From Dyadobacter bucti (GTDB lineage Bacteria > Bacteroidota > Bacteroidia > Cytophagales > Spirosomataceae): a stretch of DNA of 64,000 nt. Position 1 is the first letter of the stretch, and the number at the start of each line of letters is the position of its first letter. The stretch is taken from assembly GCF_005869225.1 (NCBI RefSeq), contig NZ_SWFP01000007.1, positions 1 to 64,000 on the forward strand. The letters are read 5' to 3'. The notes under the pieces are model-generated. The model did no database searches, was not told where the DNA came from, and saw only the letters and a list, made by a program, of their open reading frames with translations. Shown here piece after piece: positions 17,169 through 25,893 of the stretch. The translations under genes were made by a program, and so were the position numbers.

Positions 17169-18357
17169 GATCATTATGTAAAATATAATATCCTTTTACA
17201 GGAAACCTTTGCTCCTCGTGCCCTCTTTTCTGAGTTTGAGTGAACCCCAAGAATTTAAGTGCTTTACCGATCTCGACTGGGCTAATTTTCAGTTTTCCGT
17301 CTGTTCTGATAGCTAGGTTCTCACACAGATCAGTTGCGGTGTAAAACTGATCAAAACGGTCCTTTGTGGCCGGAGAATAGAATTTTTGTATCAATTCGAA
17401 CTCGATGGTTGTGGTCTTATACTTACTGTTTGCCAGCTCATTATCTAAAATTTCGTGCACTGTCATCTCGTATTTAAATCCCGATTTGTAGAGTTGATAA
17501 GCTTGCGACCAGACAACGTTGATATCAATGTCAGATTTGTACGCCCAATCAATCTCTCGAACTCCGAAACACAACCATCTGACGCTGCCAGTTTCATCAA
17601 CCAAGAACTCAGCTTTGTTAGTCGAACCCCAGATAGATGCTCGTCTCGGTTCCATCTTTGGCCTTCGATCGTATGGGTGACGTACCTTAATATACGACTT
17701 GCTCATTAAGGTCTTTTGCGCATTGATCTCTGTCTTGGACAAAGTAGAAAGTTCATCTTGAATGACACCGAAATTCTGACACAATGCGATCAGACTATCC
17801 TTGTCAACAGAAATGTTTTCGACCTGATAATCTCTAAGCACCTCAGGAATCAAAAATCTTGTCAGCGTCGTTTTTCCACTATTTTGGTCATCCTGGACAA
17901 ATATTAGCGCCTGCTTGTTGAAGTAATCATCGTTTAATGCACATACAACACAGCGAACCAACCATTTCTTAAACTGAACAATAAATCGTTGCGGATCATC
18001 GACACTGATGTACTGAGCAAACTTTTCAATATAATCGCCATGTATTTCTTCCTCCCACAGATGTTCGCTTGACTCAAAATAGGATTCGAACGGATTGATC
18101 CTGGGGATATAATCTGAACACAAAAACGTGTTAATCTCTCCGACACTCGTTTTATGTCCAGCCTCCCTGGCTTCAATGTACAGCGTATTCAGATTGGCCG
18201 GATGGTATTCGGACGTACCTTTCTCTCTAATAAGCACTTCATTTAAGATTACATTGTAAAGAAAATCGTACTTGGAAGACAAAAATCTGATCAATTTGAC
18301 AGTGGAACTCTTCGAGGTCAGGCTAATAGATTTTACTCCCTGATGTTTTTTCATCAT
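17149..18357 (-). CDS. VapE/VirE-type P-loop ATPase (superfamily 3-like replication helicase)
   Basis: The 402-aa protein has an ATPase core with Walker A in QDDQNSGKTTLTR (about 155-167) and Walker B GVIQDEL (197-203). The characteristic VapE block YIKVRHPYDRRPKMEPRRASIWGST, followed by NKAEFLVDETGSVRWL, is given here in two parts and lies in the middle third. These proteins occur in phages, satellites and mobilizable islands, where they support replication of the excised circle. No primase domain is fused. The gene is followed (leftward) by the iteron-like region and the mobilization block. The start is ATG 18357 (MMKKHQ). Confidence 0.7.
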   Translation of the reverse strand: MMKKHQGVKSISLTSKSSTVKLIRFLSSKYDFLYNVILNEVLIREKGTSEYHPANLNTLYIEAREAGHKTSVGEINTFLCSDYIPRINPFESYFESSEHLWEEEIHGDYIEKFAQYISVDDPQRFIVQFKKWLVRCVVCALNDDYFNKQALIFVQDDQNSGKTTLTRFLIPEVLRDYQVENISVDKDSLIALCQNFGVIQDELSTLSKTEINAQKTLMSKSYIKVRHPYDRRPKMEPRRASIWGSTNKAEFLVDETGSVRWLCFGVREIDWAYKSDIDINVVWSQAYQLYKSGFKYEMTVHEILDNELANSKYKTTTIEFELIQKFYSPATKDRFDQFYTATDLCENLAIRTDGKLKISPVEIGKALKFLGFTQTQKRGHEEQRFPVKGYYILHNDLTTYYK

Positions 18358-18438
18358 TCTGCATAGATATTGATTATCATGAACAGAAATGGTATATTTG
18401 TCTCACCACAAGCACAATACCATTTCAAGAAATTGAGG

Positions 18439-18462
18439 AAGCGAACCCTACAAGGTTCGCTT
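18439..18462. terminator. Hairpin after the helix-turn-helix gene
   Basis: AAGCGAACC pairs with GGTTCGCTT across a six-base loop, one base after the stop of the HTH gene at 18464. The T-run (TTTTTAC) is on the plus-strand side, so the classic orientation is for plus-strand transcripts. It may still end the HTH transcript. Confidence 0.5.
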
Positions 18463-18463
18463 T

Positions 18464-18802
18464 TTACTTTCTCGCACTAGACGGTTGTCTGTTTGCAACA
18501 TATGAACGGGCTTCGTCTTCGATTTCCTCTATTGTCTTTCTTCTACCAGTTCTGATATAATCTAAAAGCTCCTTACGGGAAAAATACAATCTCTTCGACT
18601 TTTTCATCACGGGTATCCGTCCGGCAGACACTAGATTGTAAACGGTAGGTACCGCAAGCTCCAATATTTGTGCTGCCTCCGTAATGTTCACAAACTTGTC
18701 GGGCATAGCACGTGTAGCATTAACAGTGTTTGATCTGAGCTCCATTACCAGAGATTCAATTCTCTCTAGTCGTTGGTCAATTACAATAAAAGGATTTTCC
18801 AT
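18464..18802 (-). CDS. Helix-turn-helix (MerR/excisionase-like HTH_17) DNA-binding protein
   Basis: The 112-aa protein carries FVNITEAAQILELAVPTVYNLVSAGRIPVMKKSKRLYF, given here only as the domain span of about residues 37-74. It is the winged HTH_17 fold, with the recognition helix around PTVYNLVSAG and the wing at RLYFSRKELLDYI. A short coiled region precedes it and a basic tail follows. Proteins of this type regulate the replication gene or act as recombination directionality factors in Bacteroidetes mobile elements. It lies between the VapE-type gene and a membrane protein. Confidence 0.65.
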   Translation of the reverse strand: MENPFIVIDQRLERIESLVMELRSNTVNATRAMPDKFVNITEAAQILELAVPTVYNLVSAGRIPVMKKSKRLYFSRKELLDYIRTGRRKTIEEIEDEARSYVANRQPSSARK

Positions 18803-18854
18803 TTGCAGTTATGTTTTGTTTCTGCAAGGATATGGGGTTTTATTAGGTGTTTTT

Positions 18855-20108
18855 TCACTTTTGTACTGGTTGTAAATTTTGTATGTCATTTTTGTACCGT
18901 TTTCTCACTTCTGGTAAGCAACTCTTCTTAATTGACCTGAAATTCTTCAGTATTGTATCAAAGTCAAACCCATCAAAATGATCTGTCAGTAGTCGTAAGT
19001 ATCTTTCTCTATCTTTATTTTCATATAATTCATTAGAAGTTTCCTGCATAAACCGGTGAAAGACGTCCTGAGTTACGCCAACTTTAAATCTATCCAGCTT
19101 GATCTTTTCACCTTTCACTTCCCCCAAAAATGCCATTTTCAAAAATCTAGTAAAATCTCTTTTTGCCATTTGAGGAATGTCATTTTTGCATGCAGAACAA
19201 CACATGACGCCAAAGTAGTCAATCACCTTCGGCATGGGCATTCCGTTGAACTGATTTTTCTGCTGACTAATTTCAAATAACTCAAGTTGGAACTCACTGT
19301 CGGCGTAAACTGCTGTTACCTTCGCATCGAACGAACCCTGGTTATCTGCAACGACAATATTATTGCTAAGCTGATGATCAACATCCGATGTTAGTTTGCG
19401 AGTAGCAGCACTATCGGCTTGATCAATCTCCATTATTCCTTCGTTGGCTTCCATTTTCACATCATCCGAGGTGGAAATTGTGACTGTATCTTCCTGATCG
19501 CTCCGTAAGTCGATTAACCTAGGATTATGATTAGACTGAGGCTCTCCGGCTTCAATTCTAGAGACTGCTCCTCCGGTAGTCCGTTCAATGCCATACTTAT
19601 GAAAGTCTCCTTTAAAAATTTCCTTTGCCAATTTTTCAAAAATCAGAGAATTCTCCACCGAGGCATTTTGTAATTGAACAATATACTGGCTTGTTGTAAG
19701 CGCCCGTGTCGTGTGGATAAAATTCTTCCGTATAGTTCTCATTAAGCTCCAGAAAATTACCGAGATAAAACATGTTGAAACTCCGAAAGTCACGTACGCA
19801 ATTGTCAATCTCTGTCCAGTCAGCCCCTCCCAAAACTTAGATTTGTAAATAAGGAAGCAACCTAAGGCAATTAGTAGTACATTAATCAAGTACACGAAGC
19901 GATTAACCCGCTTATGCCTTGTAGAATGAAAAGCTACAAAAAGATCAGGCGATAAAGCATAGGCATCGAAAAGCCTTAGTCCAATCGCCAAATACTTAAG
20001 TCTTAATGCTAAGTCTGAGCTTCTATCGTAGACGCATCGGTACTCACGCAGTTTGTACTGATTGATATTGATTCCCTGAATTGCCGGAAATACCTTGTTG
20101 TTTTCCAT
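18855..20108 (-). CDS. Hypothetical membrane protein of the integrative element
   Basis: The 417-aa protein has two hydrophobic segments at about residues 70-88 (FVYLINVLLIALGCFLIY) and 100-120 (IAYVTFGVSTCFISVIFW). A long polar linker follows, then a helical C-terminal domain (about 290-410) containing GVMCCSACKNDIPQ and many charged residues. No family is recognised. It lies directly downstream of the integrase (4 bases between 20108 and 20113), so it is likely transcribed with xis-int. The cysteine pair CCSAC is notable but unexplained. Confidence 0.5.
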   Translation of the reverse strand: MENNKVFPAIQGININQYKLREYRCVYDRSSDLALRLKYLAIGLRLFDAYALSPDLFVAFHSTRHKRVNRFVYLINVLLIALGCFLIYKSKFWEGLTGQRLTIAYVTFGVSTCFISVIFWSLMRTIRKNFIHTTRALTTSQYIVQLQNASVENSLIFEKLAKEIFKGDFHKYGIERTTGGAVSRIEAGEPQSNHNPRLIDLRSDQEDTVTISTSDDVKMEANEGIMEIDQADSAATRKLTSDVDHQLSNNIVVADNQGSFDAKVTAVYADSEFQLELFEISQQKNQFNGMPMPKVIDYFGVMCCSACKNDIPQMAKRDFTRFLKMAFLGEVKGEKIKLDRFKVGVTQDVFHRFMQETSNELYENKDRERYLRLLTDHFDGFDFDTILKNFRSIKKSCLPEVRKRYKNDIQNLQPVQK

Positions 20109-20112
20109 TCAT

Positions 20113-21240
20113 TTACAGTTTTATTCGATTAGCAGCTTCAATTTTCTTTTTATCGATCACCTTGGTGTAGATCTCAGTCGTCTTTAAATGTCTATGCCCT
20201 AGCATTTTTGAAACAGTGTAAATGTCAGTTCCAAGTGTCAGTTGCAGCGTTGCGAATGTGTGCCGGAAACAGTGAAATGTAATTTTCTTGTTGATCCCTG
20301 CATTCATTATCCAACGAGAAAGTATCAAATTCGTATGCGCCGAATATTTGAGTCCTCGGAAAACACGCTCTTTATCATCTTCCCTATCCCCCATTTGTTC
20401 ATATGCCTGCTCTGGAATATGGAGGGTTTCCGCACCTTTGGTTTTTTGCTGGGTAAATCTGAGAAAGTAGCCATCGATTTCAGAATGCTGCACTTCTTTC
20501 CAGGTCAGTTTTATCATATCGGACCATCTAAGTCCTGTCAGTGCTGAGAAAATTGCAGCACGCTTCAAAACTGGGTGCTCGCATTCAGTTAGGTAAACGG
20601 CTTTGAGCTCCTCTAAGGTTAGAAATTCGCGGTGGGTTTCTCCCTGCGACACGCCTTTCACTCTCAGCAGCGGGTTAGCTGCGAAGAGCCTGTCTTCAAA
20701 TGCTTCTTTAATACACGCCCGAAACTTATTGTAGTAGCTATACTTGGTATTGGTAGAAAGGACTGCCTGCTCCGACTTTATGGATTTTACGTTATCTAAA
20801 AACGTCTTAAACCCTTCGCAAAACTTCTCATCAACTTGGCCGAAGGTGCATTTACCCTTTGTATAGAGATCCAAGTATTTATATGTCCCATACCAGTTAT
20901 CATAATTGCCCTTCGACTTGTTTCGCTTCGCAGCCATGGCTTTGAAATATGCCAAGAAGTCCTTTTTGGCATTGAGCCTATCAGCGAAATCAAAATTTTG
21001 ATTGATAAATTGAAGCTCTCTTTCCGAACGAATGCTTTCTGCCTTTGCCTTGCTTATCCGATTGTATTCTTTCTGAGTGGGATTCGCCGGCTTATCATAC
21101 AAGTAAATTTTCAAAAACTCTCGCCGAGTTTCTTTCCCCGTTTCCGGGATGTAAATCGCAGGGTAATAATCCAGGTAAAGACTTTTTCTCCCGTCTGACA
21201 ATATTTTTTCCCTAAGCTTTACACTTCTTGTCCTTTCCAT
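20113..21240 (-). CDS. int: Tyrosine recombinase (site-specific integrase)
   Basis: This 375-aa integrase has the Bacteroidetes layout: an arm-binding N-terminus (1-80, with RKSLYLDYYPAIY), a SAM-like core-binding domain (about 90-195) and a catalytic domain. The catalytic residues are R238 (LTGLRWSDM), H323 and R326 (HCFRHTF), H349 (LGHRH) and the nucleophile Y358 (TTEIYTK). It should insert and excise the element by strand exchange at a short core sequence. It starts in a TAATG overlap with the upstream xis-like gene. It lies about 600 bases from the 3' end of mnmE, which points to that gene as the integration target. All catalytic residues are present, so the enzyme is probably active. Confidence 0.88.
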   Translation of the reverse strand: MERTRSVKLREKILSDGRKSLYLDYYPAIYIPETGKETRREFLKIYLYDKPANPTQKEYNRISKAKAESIRSERELQFINQNFDFADRLNAKKDFLAYFKAMAAKRNKSKGNYDNWYGTYKYLDLYTKGKCTFGQVDEKFCEGFKTFLDNVKSIKSEQAVLSTNTKYSYYNKFRACIKEAFEDRLFAANPLLRVKGVSQGETHREFLTLEELKAVYLTECEHPVLKRAAIFSALTGLRWSDMIKLTWKEVQHSEIDGYFLRFTQQKTKGAETLHIPEQAYEQMGDREDDKERVFRGLKYSAHTNLILSRWIMNAGINKKITFHCFRHTFATLQLTLGTDIYTVSKMLGHRHLKTTEIYTKVIDKKKIEAANRIKL

Positions 21241-21590
21241 TATATGAATAGTTTATCTATTGAACTTCTTGATATCACAATGCGGCGACCCAGCTTGACG
21301 GATTTGATCTTCCGATCACCGATGAGTCTCCATAATGTCGTCCTGCTAATCGTTAGCAACGAGCATGCATCCGTTATCGATAAATAGCTCTTTGCCGACA
21401 CATCACTTTTTGCGATTTGCCTCTTCTCAATTGTCTCCTTTTCGCTCTGCTCCACCTTGCCCTGACGAACCCTCTTTTTGTAGTTCCTCCTGTTACATTT
21501 TAGGCAGCAAAATCTGGTCTGCGTAGTCCTCGCGGTGAACCGTTTACTGCATTCCTGACAGATCCGTACAGTCTCGATTGTTGAGCTCAT
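21240..21590 (-). CDS. xis: Excisionase-like protein: zinc finger plus HTH_17
   Basis: The 116-aa protein has an N-terminal Cys cluster (CQECSKRF and CCLKC, residues 11-33), typical of a small zinc ribbon. A helix-turn-helix follows (SITDACSLLTISRTTLWRLI, then KIKSVKLGRRIVISRSSID). Small HTH_17 proteins directly upstream of a tyrosine integrase commonly direct excision. Its stop and the integrase start overlap as TAATG. The region before its start carries phased repeats that could be its operator. The symbol xis reflects position and fold, not proven activity. Confidence 0.65.
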   Translation of the reverse strand: MSSTIETVRICQECSKRFTARTTQTRFCCLKCNRRNYKKRVRQGKVEQSEKETIEKRQIAKSDVSAKSYLSITDACSLLTISRTTLWRLIGDRKIKSVKLGRRIVISRSSIDKLFI

Positions 21591-21600
21591 TTTGAGATTT

Positions 21601-21660
21601 TTTTAAAGTGTTTCAGCATGTTTCTCAACGTTTCAGAATGTTTCAGTTTGTTTCATCATT
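21601..21660. repeat. Five TTTC(A) motifs at exact 10-base spacing upstream of xis-int
   Basis: TTTCA, TTTCT, TTTCA, TTTCA and TTTCA begin at 21611, 21621, 21631, 21641 and 21651, once per helical turn. They sit immediately before the xis start at 21590. Helically phased repeats suggest cooperative binding on one face of the DNA, as expected for excisionase or integrase arm sites. Confidence 0.6.
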
Positions 21661-21680
21661 TCCCCCCTAAATCGTTATTT

Positions 21681-21738
21681 TTTGTACCTTTTTGTACCTC
21701 GGCCTAAAAATACCATAAAAGGTACAAAAAGGTACAAA
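21681..21738. repeat. 18-bp inverted repeat built from GGTACAAA units
   Basis: The arms 21681-21698 and 21721-21738 are perfect complements, separated by 22 bases. Each arm is itself two direct copies of GGTACAAA spaced 10 bases apart, so there are four copies in all. Together with the TTTCA series, this marks a protein-binding control or attachment region between the integrase operon and mnmE. Confidence 0.6.
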
Positions 21739-21773
21739 CCACCTAGATATTATCGCAAAATATCAATAAATCA

Positions 21774-21806
21774 AAAACCCCATCAGGAGTGTCCTGATGG
21801 GGTTTT
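21774..21806. terminator. Strong bidirectional terminator downstream of mnmE
   Basis: A perfect 15-base-pair stem (AAAACCCCATCAGGA and its complement, 21774-21788 and 21792-21806) has a GTG loop and A/T runs on both sides. It lies 42 bases past the mnmE stop and would also stop transcription entering from the element. Confidence 0.8.
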
Positions 21807-21870
21807 ACTTACGTTTGTTTATATATATTTATGGTTACTTACTACTTATTACTTGCCGATACAAAACTTC
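21807..21870. other. Candidate attachment site (attR-like) at the mnmE 3' end
   Basis: The last codons of mnmE (FCIGK, stop at 21849-21851) and the short tail beyond mark the border between core genes and the element. The 3' end of trmE/mnmE is the known integration site of the Salmonella genomic island SGI1 family. The matching repeat at the other end was not found in the window. Confidence 0.4.
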
Positions 21871-23243
21871 CTAAAAATATTCTCCAGCAAATCATCCGTC
21901 ACAATAGTCCCCGTAATCTCCCCCAAGTGATGTAGCGAGAGCCGGATATCCTGGGCCAGGAAATCGCCAGTGATGCCGGTGGCTAGACCGTGGAGGACGT
22001 CGGTGAGGGCTTCCTGGGTTTTTAAGAGGTGCTCGTAATGGCGGAGGTTGGTGACGACGGTATCGGTGGCGGACTGGCTGTGGACGAGTGATACCAGTTT
22101 GTCGGTGAGCGCTTTAAGGCCGATCTGATTTTTGGCCGAAATAGGCAAGATTTCACATTCTCCGAGCGATTCTTCCGGCAGTGCCTGGCTGATGTCTATC
22201 TTATTGAGCACAAATAAAATGTGCTTGTCGTCGGAGAGCAGGGCGGCCAGCTGCTGGTTTTCTTTTAATGTTTCTTCGCTGTCGAACAGAAAAATCACGA
22301 TATCGGCTTTTTCCATCGCATCTTTCGAACGTTCGATTCCGATAGATTCTACCAGATCGGTCGTTTCGCGGATGCCGGCTGTGTCTATAAAACGGAATTT
22401 CAGACCGTCGAGCACGATGGTGTCTTCAATCACGTCGCGGGTAGTGCCTGCAATGCTGGTGACAATGGCCTTTTCTTCGTTCAGCAATGAATTGAGCAAA
22501 GTAGATTTTCCCACATTCGGCGACCCAATAATGGCTACGGGCACGCCCTCCTTTACGGCATTTCCAAAATCAAATGAATCGATCAGCGGCTCGATTGTAT
22601 TGAGCAGTGCCTCAATGAGGCGTTTCAGATCGTCGCGCTGGGCAAATTCCACATCCTCTTCGCCGAAATCCAGTTCCAGTTCTATTAAGGAAGCAAAGTG
22701 GATCAGCTCGGTTCTCAGTGAAGCCAATTTTTTGGAAAAACCGCCTCTTAAATGGTTTAATGCAGTTCTGTGGCTCGCTTCACTGTCTGCCGCAATGAGG
22801 TCGGCGACGGCTTCGGCTTGTACCAGGTCGAATTGTCCGTTCAGAAAAGCGCGCTGGGTAAATTCTCCCGGCTTGGCGATCCGGGCCCCTTTTTGTATTA
22901 ATAATTTGAGGATCTGCCGGATGATATAGTCGGAACCGTGGCAGGAAATTTCTACGGAATCTTCTTTGGTGAAAGACCGGGGCGTTTTGAAAACAGTTAC
23001 CAATACTTCATCTATTACTTCTGCGGCAAACGGTTGTGCGTCAGACGTATCTGTTGTGGAATTAATTGTACCAAAATGGACGGTATGACTCTCCGCTTTT
23101 TCAAGATCTTTTCCCTTAAAAACCGAGTTGACCAGCGCGATTGAGCCCAGCCCCGACACCCGTATTACTGCGATGGCACCCACTCCCGAGGGTGTCGCCA
23201 GCGCACAAATTATTTCCTGCTGATAGATTTCCGAAGTATTCAT
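21849..23243 (-). CDS. mnmE: tRNA modification GTPase MnmE (TrmE/ThdF)
   Basis: The 464-aa protein has an N-terminal formyl-tetrahydrofolate-binding domain (1-120, starting IICALATPSGVGAIAVIRVSG, shown shortened), a helical middle and an inserted Ras-like G domain. The G domain motifs are GSPNVGKS, a DTAG switch II and NKID. The C-terminal FCIGK holds the catalytic Cys. With MnmG it forms the 5-carboxymethylaminomethyl group on U34 of certain tRNAs in the cytoplasm. Length and motifs are normal, so insertion of the neighbouring element has not damaged the 3' end. It is divergent from queE. Confidence 0.95.
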   Translation of the reverse strand: MNTSEIYQQEIICALATPSGVGAIAVIRVSGLGSIALVNSVFKGKDLEKAESHTVHFGTINSTTDTSDAQPFAAEVIDEVLVTVFKTPRSFTKEDSVEISCHGSDYIIRQILKLLIQKGARIAKPGEFTQRAFLNGQFDLVQAEAVADLIAADSEASHRTALNHLRGGFSKKLASLRTELIHFASLIELELDFGEEDVEFAQRDDLKRLIEALLNTIEPLIDSFDFGNAVKEGVPVAIIGSPNVGKSTLLNSLLNEEKAIVTSIAGTTRDVIEDTIVLDGLKFRFIDTAGIRETTDLVESIGIERSKDAMEKADIVIFLFDSEETLKENQQLAALLSDDKHILFVLNKIDISQALPEESLGECEILPISAKNQIGLKALTDKLVSLVHSQSATDTVVTNLRHYEHLLKTQEALTDVLHGLATGITGDFLAQDIRLSLHHLGEITGTIVTDDLLENIFRKFCIGK

Positions 23244-23301
23244 AATACAAATATGCGACTAAATCGAGGATTGATCATGGAAAGGGGAAATTTGAATTTC
23301 A

Positions 23302-23338
23302 TACATTTGTAGCATTTTTTGTAACAAATGTTTGTTAC
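23302..23338 (+). promoter_or_regulatory. queE promoter-like element with an inverted repeat
   Basis: TACATTTG at 23302-23309 matches the Bacteroidota -7 consensus TAnnTTTG, though no good -33 box lies at the expected distance. Just downstream, GTAACAAA-TG-TTTGTTAC (23321-23338) is an 8-2-8 inverted repeat of operator type, ending 30 bases before the queE start. Confidence 0.4.
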
Positions 23339-23368
23339 GATTTTACTGAACAATTCACTTTTTGAACC

Positions 23369-23995
23369 GTGTTAGCAGAAACTTCACCCATCGTTACCCA
23401 GCAACTTCCCGTTATGGAGGCCTTCTACACTTTGCAGGGAGAAGGCCAGCATAGCGGCAAGGCTGCCTACTTTATCCGGCTTGGCGGCTGTGAGGTAGGC
23501 TGTCACTGGTGCGATGTAAAAGAGTCGTGGGATGCGAGCATTCACCCCAAATTCGACATCGACTCGATCGTGGCGGGGGCATTGCAATTTCCCGGGCGAT
23601 TGGCGGTGATCACAGGAGGCGAACCGCTGATGTACAACCTCGACGAACTCACCGCTGCATTACAATCGGCTGGTTTTCAAACCAATATAGAAACTTCGGG
23701 CGTTTATCCATTTACCGGGCATTGGGACTGGGTGTGCTTTTCGCCCAAGAAATTCAAGACCCCGCATCCCGACATTTATACCAAAGCCAATGAGCTGAAG
23801 GCGATCATTTATAACAAAAGTGACTTCGAATTTGCGGAAGAACATGCGGCGCTGGTGCAGGACAATTGTACCCTTCTGTTACAACCTGAGTGGAGTAAGC
23901 ACGAGCAAATGTTGCCTTTGATAATTGACTATATCAAAGACAATCCCAAATGGAAAATGTCGTTACAAACTCACAAGTACATGAATATTCCATAA
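23369..23995 (+). CDS. queE: 7-carboxy-7-deazaguanine synthase QueE
   Basis: This 208-aa radical SAM enzyme makes 7-carboxy-7-deazaguanine from carboxytetrahydropterin, an early step to queuosine. The [4Fe-4S] ligands are C41, C45 and C48 in CEVGCHWC, the CX3CX2C form. MEAFYTLQGEG near the N-terminus and ITGGEPL (the GGE motif) are family hallmarks. The start is GTG 23369; an ATG at 23414 would leave the MEAF start but lose 15 residues. The stop overlaps the next gene's start as TAATG, so the OmpA-type protein is cotranscribed. Confidence 0.92.
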   Translation: MLAETSPIVTQQLPVMEAFYTLQGEGQHSGKAAYFIRLGGCEVGCHWCDVKESWDASIHPKFDIDSIVAGALQFPGRLAVITGGEPLMYNLDELTAALQSAGFQTNIETSGVYPFTGHWDWVCFSPKKFKTPHPDIYTKANELKAIIYNKSDFEFAEEHAALVQDNCTLLLQPEWSKHEQMLPLIIDYIKDNPKWKMSLQTHKYMNIP

Positions 23996-25893
23996 TGCGC
24001 CGCGGTTTCATCATTTTCCTGTTTTTCAGTTTTGTTATATCAAAAGTATCCGCCCAGGATGCAGCGATGTCGAAAAAAGCCAGGGAATTGTTTGAAAAGG
24101 CTCAAAAGGCCTGGCAGGGAAGACAGCTGGTGGAGGCTGTCACATTGTTTGAAAAAGTCCTCGAAACAGAGCCGAACAGTTACGAGACAAACCTCAGGCT
24201 CGCCCAGATCTACGAACTTCAGAAAAATCCCGAACTCACCAGAAAGCATTATGCCAGGCTTATACAATTAAAGCCGGACGCTCCCCAATCGGCGACGGCA
24301 TATCAATGGCTCGGACGGTATCATTTCGAGTCGGAGCGTTACGATTCTGCGCAGGTATATTATGAAAAAGCGTCGGCGTTATTTCCCGCCAGATCAAGCC
24401 TTTCCCGATTGGCCGAAAAATCAATCGCCTCTTCAAAATTTGCCCAAAATGCGTTAAAAAGCCCTTTAAAAATTCGAAAAAGATCTTTGGGGGACACGAT
24501 TAATTTTCTGGGCACACAGTATTTCCCGGTAATGACCGCAGACAATGAGACACTGATCTTTACCGGCCTAACCGAAAACAGGGACGAAAATATCTATGTT
24601 ACCTACCTGAAAAAAAATCACTGGGACGTTCCCGAGGAAATCTCTGCGGCCATTAATTCTGAAAATAATGAAGGTACCTGCACCGTTTCGGCCGATGGCA
24701 GGACGCTGGTTTTTACAGCTTGCAACCGGCAGGACGGCTATGGAAGCTGCGACCTTTATATATCAAAAAAAGAAGGCAAAGACTGGAGCCCACCCGTAAA
24801 CCTGGGCGAAAATGTCAACACCCGTGACTGGGAATCGCAGCCTTCGCTGTCGGCGGACGGACATACTTTATACTTTGCTTCGGATCGCAGGGGCGGCCAG
24901 GGGAAAAGGGATATCTGGGTAACACAACTGGACGAAAAAAACACCTGGAAAACGCCCCGCAACCTCGGTCCGGTCATCAATACCTCGGATGAAGAAAATG
25001 CTCCGTTTATCCATGCCAACGGGCGTACCTTGTTCTATGCTTCGAACGGCTTTCCGGGTATGGGCGGTTTCGATATTTTCATGACGCAGTTGATGGATAC
25101 GCTCTGGTCGGAGCCGAAGAATATTGGTTATCCTATTAATACGGTTTCAGATCAGGTGGGGCTGTTTATTGCTTCCGACGGTGAGCGCGCCTATTATACC
25201 GACGACAGTTCTGAAAAAGGAAAAGGGCGATCGTTGTTATATACCTTCGAACTTCCCGAATCGCTGAAGGAACTGATCACGCCTACCCGGTATGCAAAGG
25301 GAAAGGTATTTGATAAAAAAACACAAAAACCGTTATCCACAGGCATTGACCTGTATGATCTGAACACGCAGCAAAAGGTTGGTGAATTTTCCTCGGACGG
25401 GCAGACGGGTTCTTTTCTGGCGGTTTTGAACAAAGGCAGCGACTATGCGTTTTATGTATCTAAAGCCGGCTACCTTTTCAAAAGCCTCACTTTCTCCGTC
25501 AACGATTCCACTTCGTTTGTAGATCTTGATATTCCTCTGGAAGCCATAGAAAAGGATCGGGTGGAAGTTTTGAACAATATATTTTTCAAAACCGGTGAAT
25601 ACCAGCTCGACGAAAAATCGAAAGTTGAACTGGATAAAATGGTAGATTTCCTGGTTCACAATAAATCTGTGCGGATAGAAATTTCCGGACATACGGACGA
25701 TGTGGGTTCGGATACCGGTAATCTGGAACTTTCCAAACGGCGGGCACAGTCGGTGCAGGAATATTTGAAAAAATCGGGGATCACCGCAGACAGGATTTCC
25801 TCTCTCGGTTATGGTGAAAGTAAACCGGTTGCGCTAAACGACTCTGACACGAACCGGCAAAAGAACAGGCGGATCGAATGGCGGATTCTCTGA
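23995..25893 (+). CDS. OmpA-family envelope protein with TPR, PD40 propeller and peptidoglycan-binding domain
   Basis: The 632-aa precursor starts at ATG 23995, chosen because a signal peptide (MRRGFIIFLFFSFVISKVSAQ) begins there. A longer frame from 23950 overlaps queE out of frame. The domains in order are TPR-like repeats (about 25-150, including EAVTLFEKVLETEPNSYETN), WD40-like PD40 blades (about 165-400, with repeated S.DG.TLYFAS patterns), a CarboxypepD_reg-like domain (about 425-510) and an OmpA C-terminal domain (about 530-632). The last has EISGHTDDVGSD and NRRIEWRIL, which bind peptidoglycan. This arrangement is common in Bacteroidota and resembles the PorE/gliding-associated OmpA proteins that tether outer-membrane machinery to the cell wall. 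Confidence 0.85.
   Translation: MRRGFIIFLFFSFVISKVSAQDAAMSKKARELFEKAQKAWQGRQLVEAVTLFEKVLETEPNSYETNLRLAQIYELQKNPELTRKHYARLIQLKPDAPQSATAYQWLGRYHFESERYDSAQVYYEKASALFPARSSLSRLAEKSIASSKFAQNALKSPLKIRKRSLGDTINFLGTQYFPVMTADNETLIFTGLTENRDENIYVTYLKKNHWDVPEEISAAINSENNEGTCTVSADGRTLVFTACNRQDGYGSCDLYISKKEGKDWSPPVNLGENVNTRDWESQPSLSADGHTLYFASDRRGGQGKRDIWVTQLDEKNTWKTPRNLGPVINTSDEENAPFIHANGRTLFYASNGFPGMGGFDIFMTQLMDTLWSEPKNIGYPINTVSDQVGLFIASDGERAYYTDDSSEKGKGRSLLYTFELPESLKELITPTRYAKGKVFDKKTQKPLSTGIDLYDLNTQQKVGEFSSDGQTGSFLAVLNKGSDYAFYVSKAGYLFKSLTFSVNDSTSFVDLDIPLEAIEKDRVEVLNNIFFKTGEYQLDEKSKVELDKMVDFLVHNKSVRIEISGHTDDVGSDTGNLELSKRRAQSVQEYLKKSGITADRISSLGYGESKPVALNDSDTNRQKNRRIEWRIL

Noticed and set aside
21601..21740. 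CRISPR-like array from regular repeats near the integrase
   Set aside because: The units are only 5-8 bases with 10-base spacing and no spacers; no cas genes are present.
22132..22929. Long plus-strand open frame inside mnmE
   Set aside because: It is opposite to a highly conserved GTPase, and its Ser-rich text is typical of a shadow frame.
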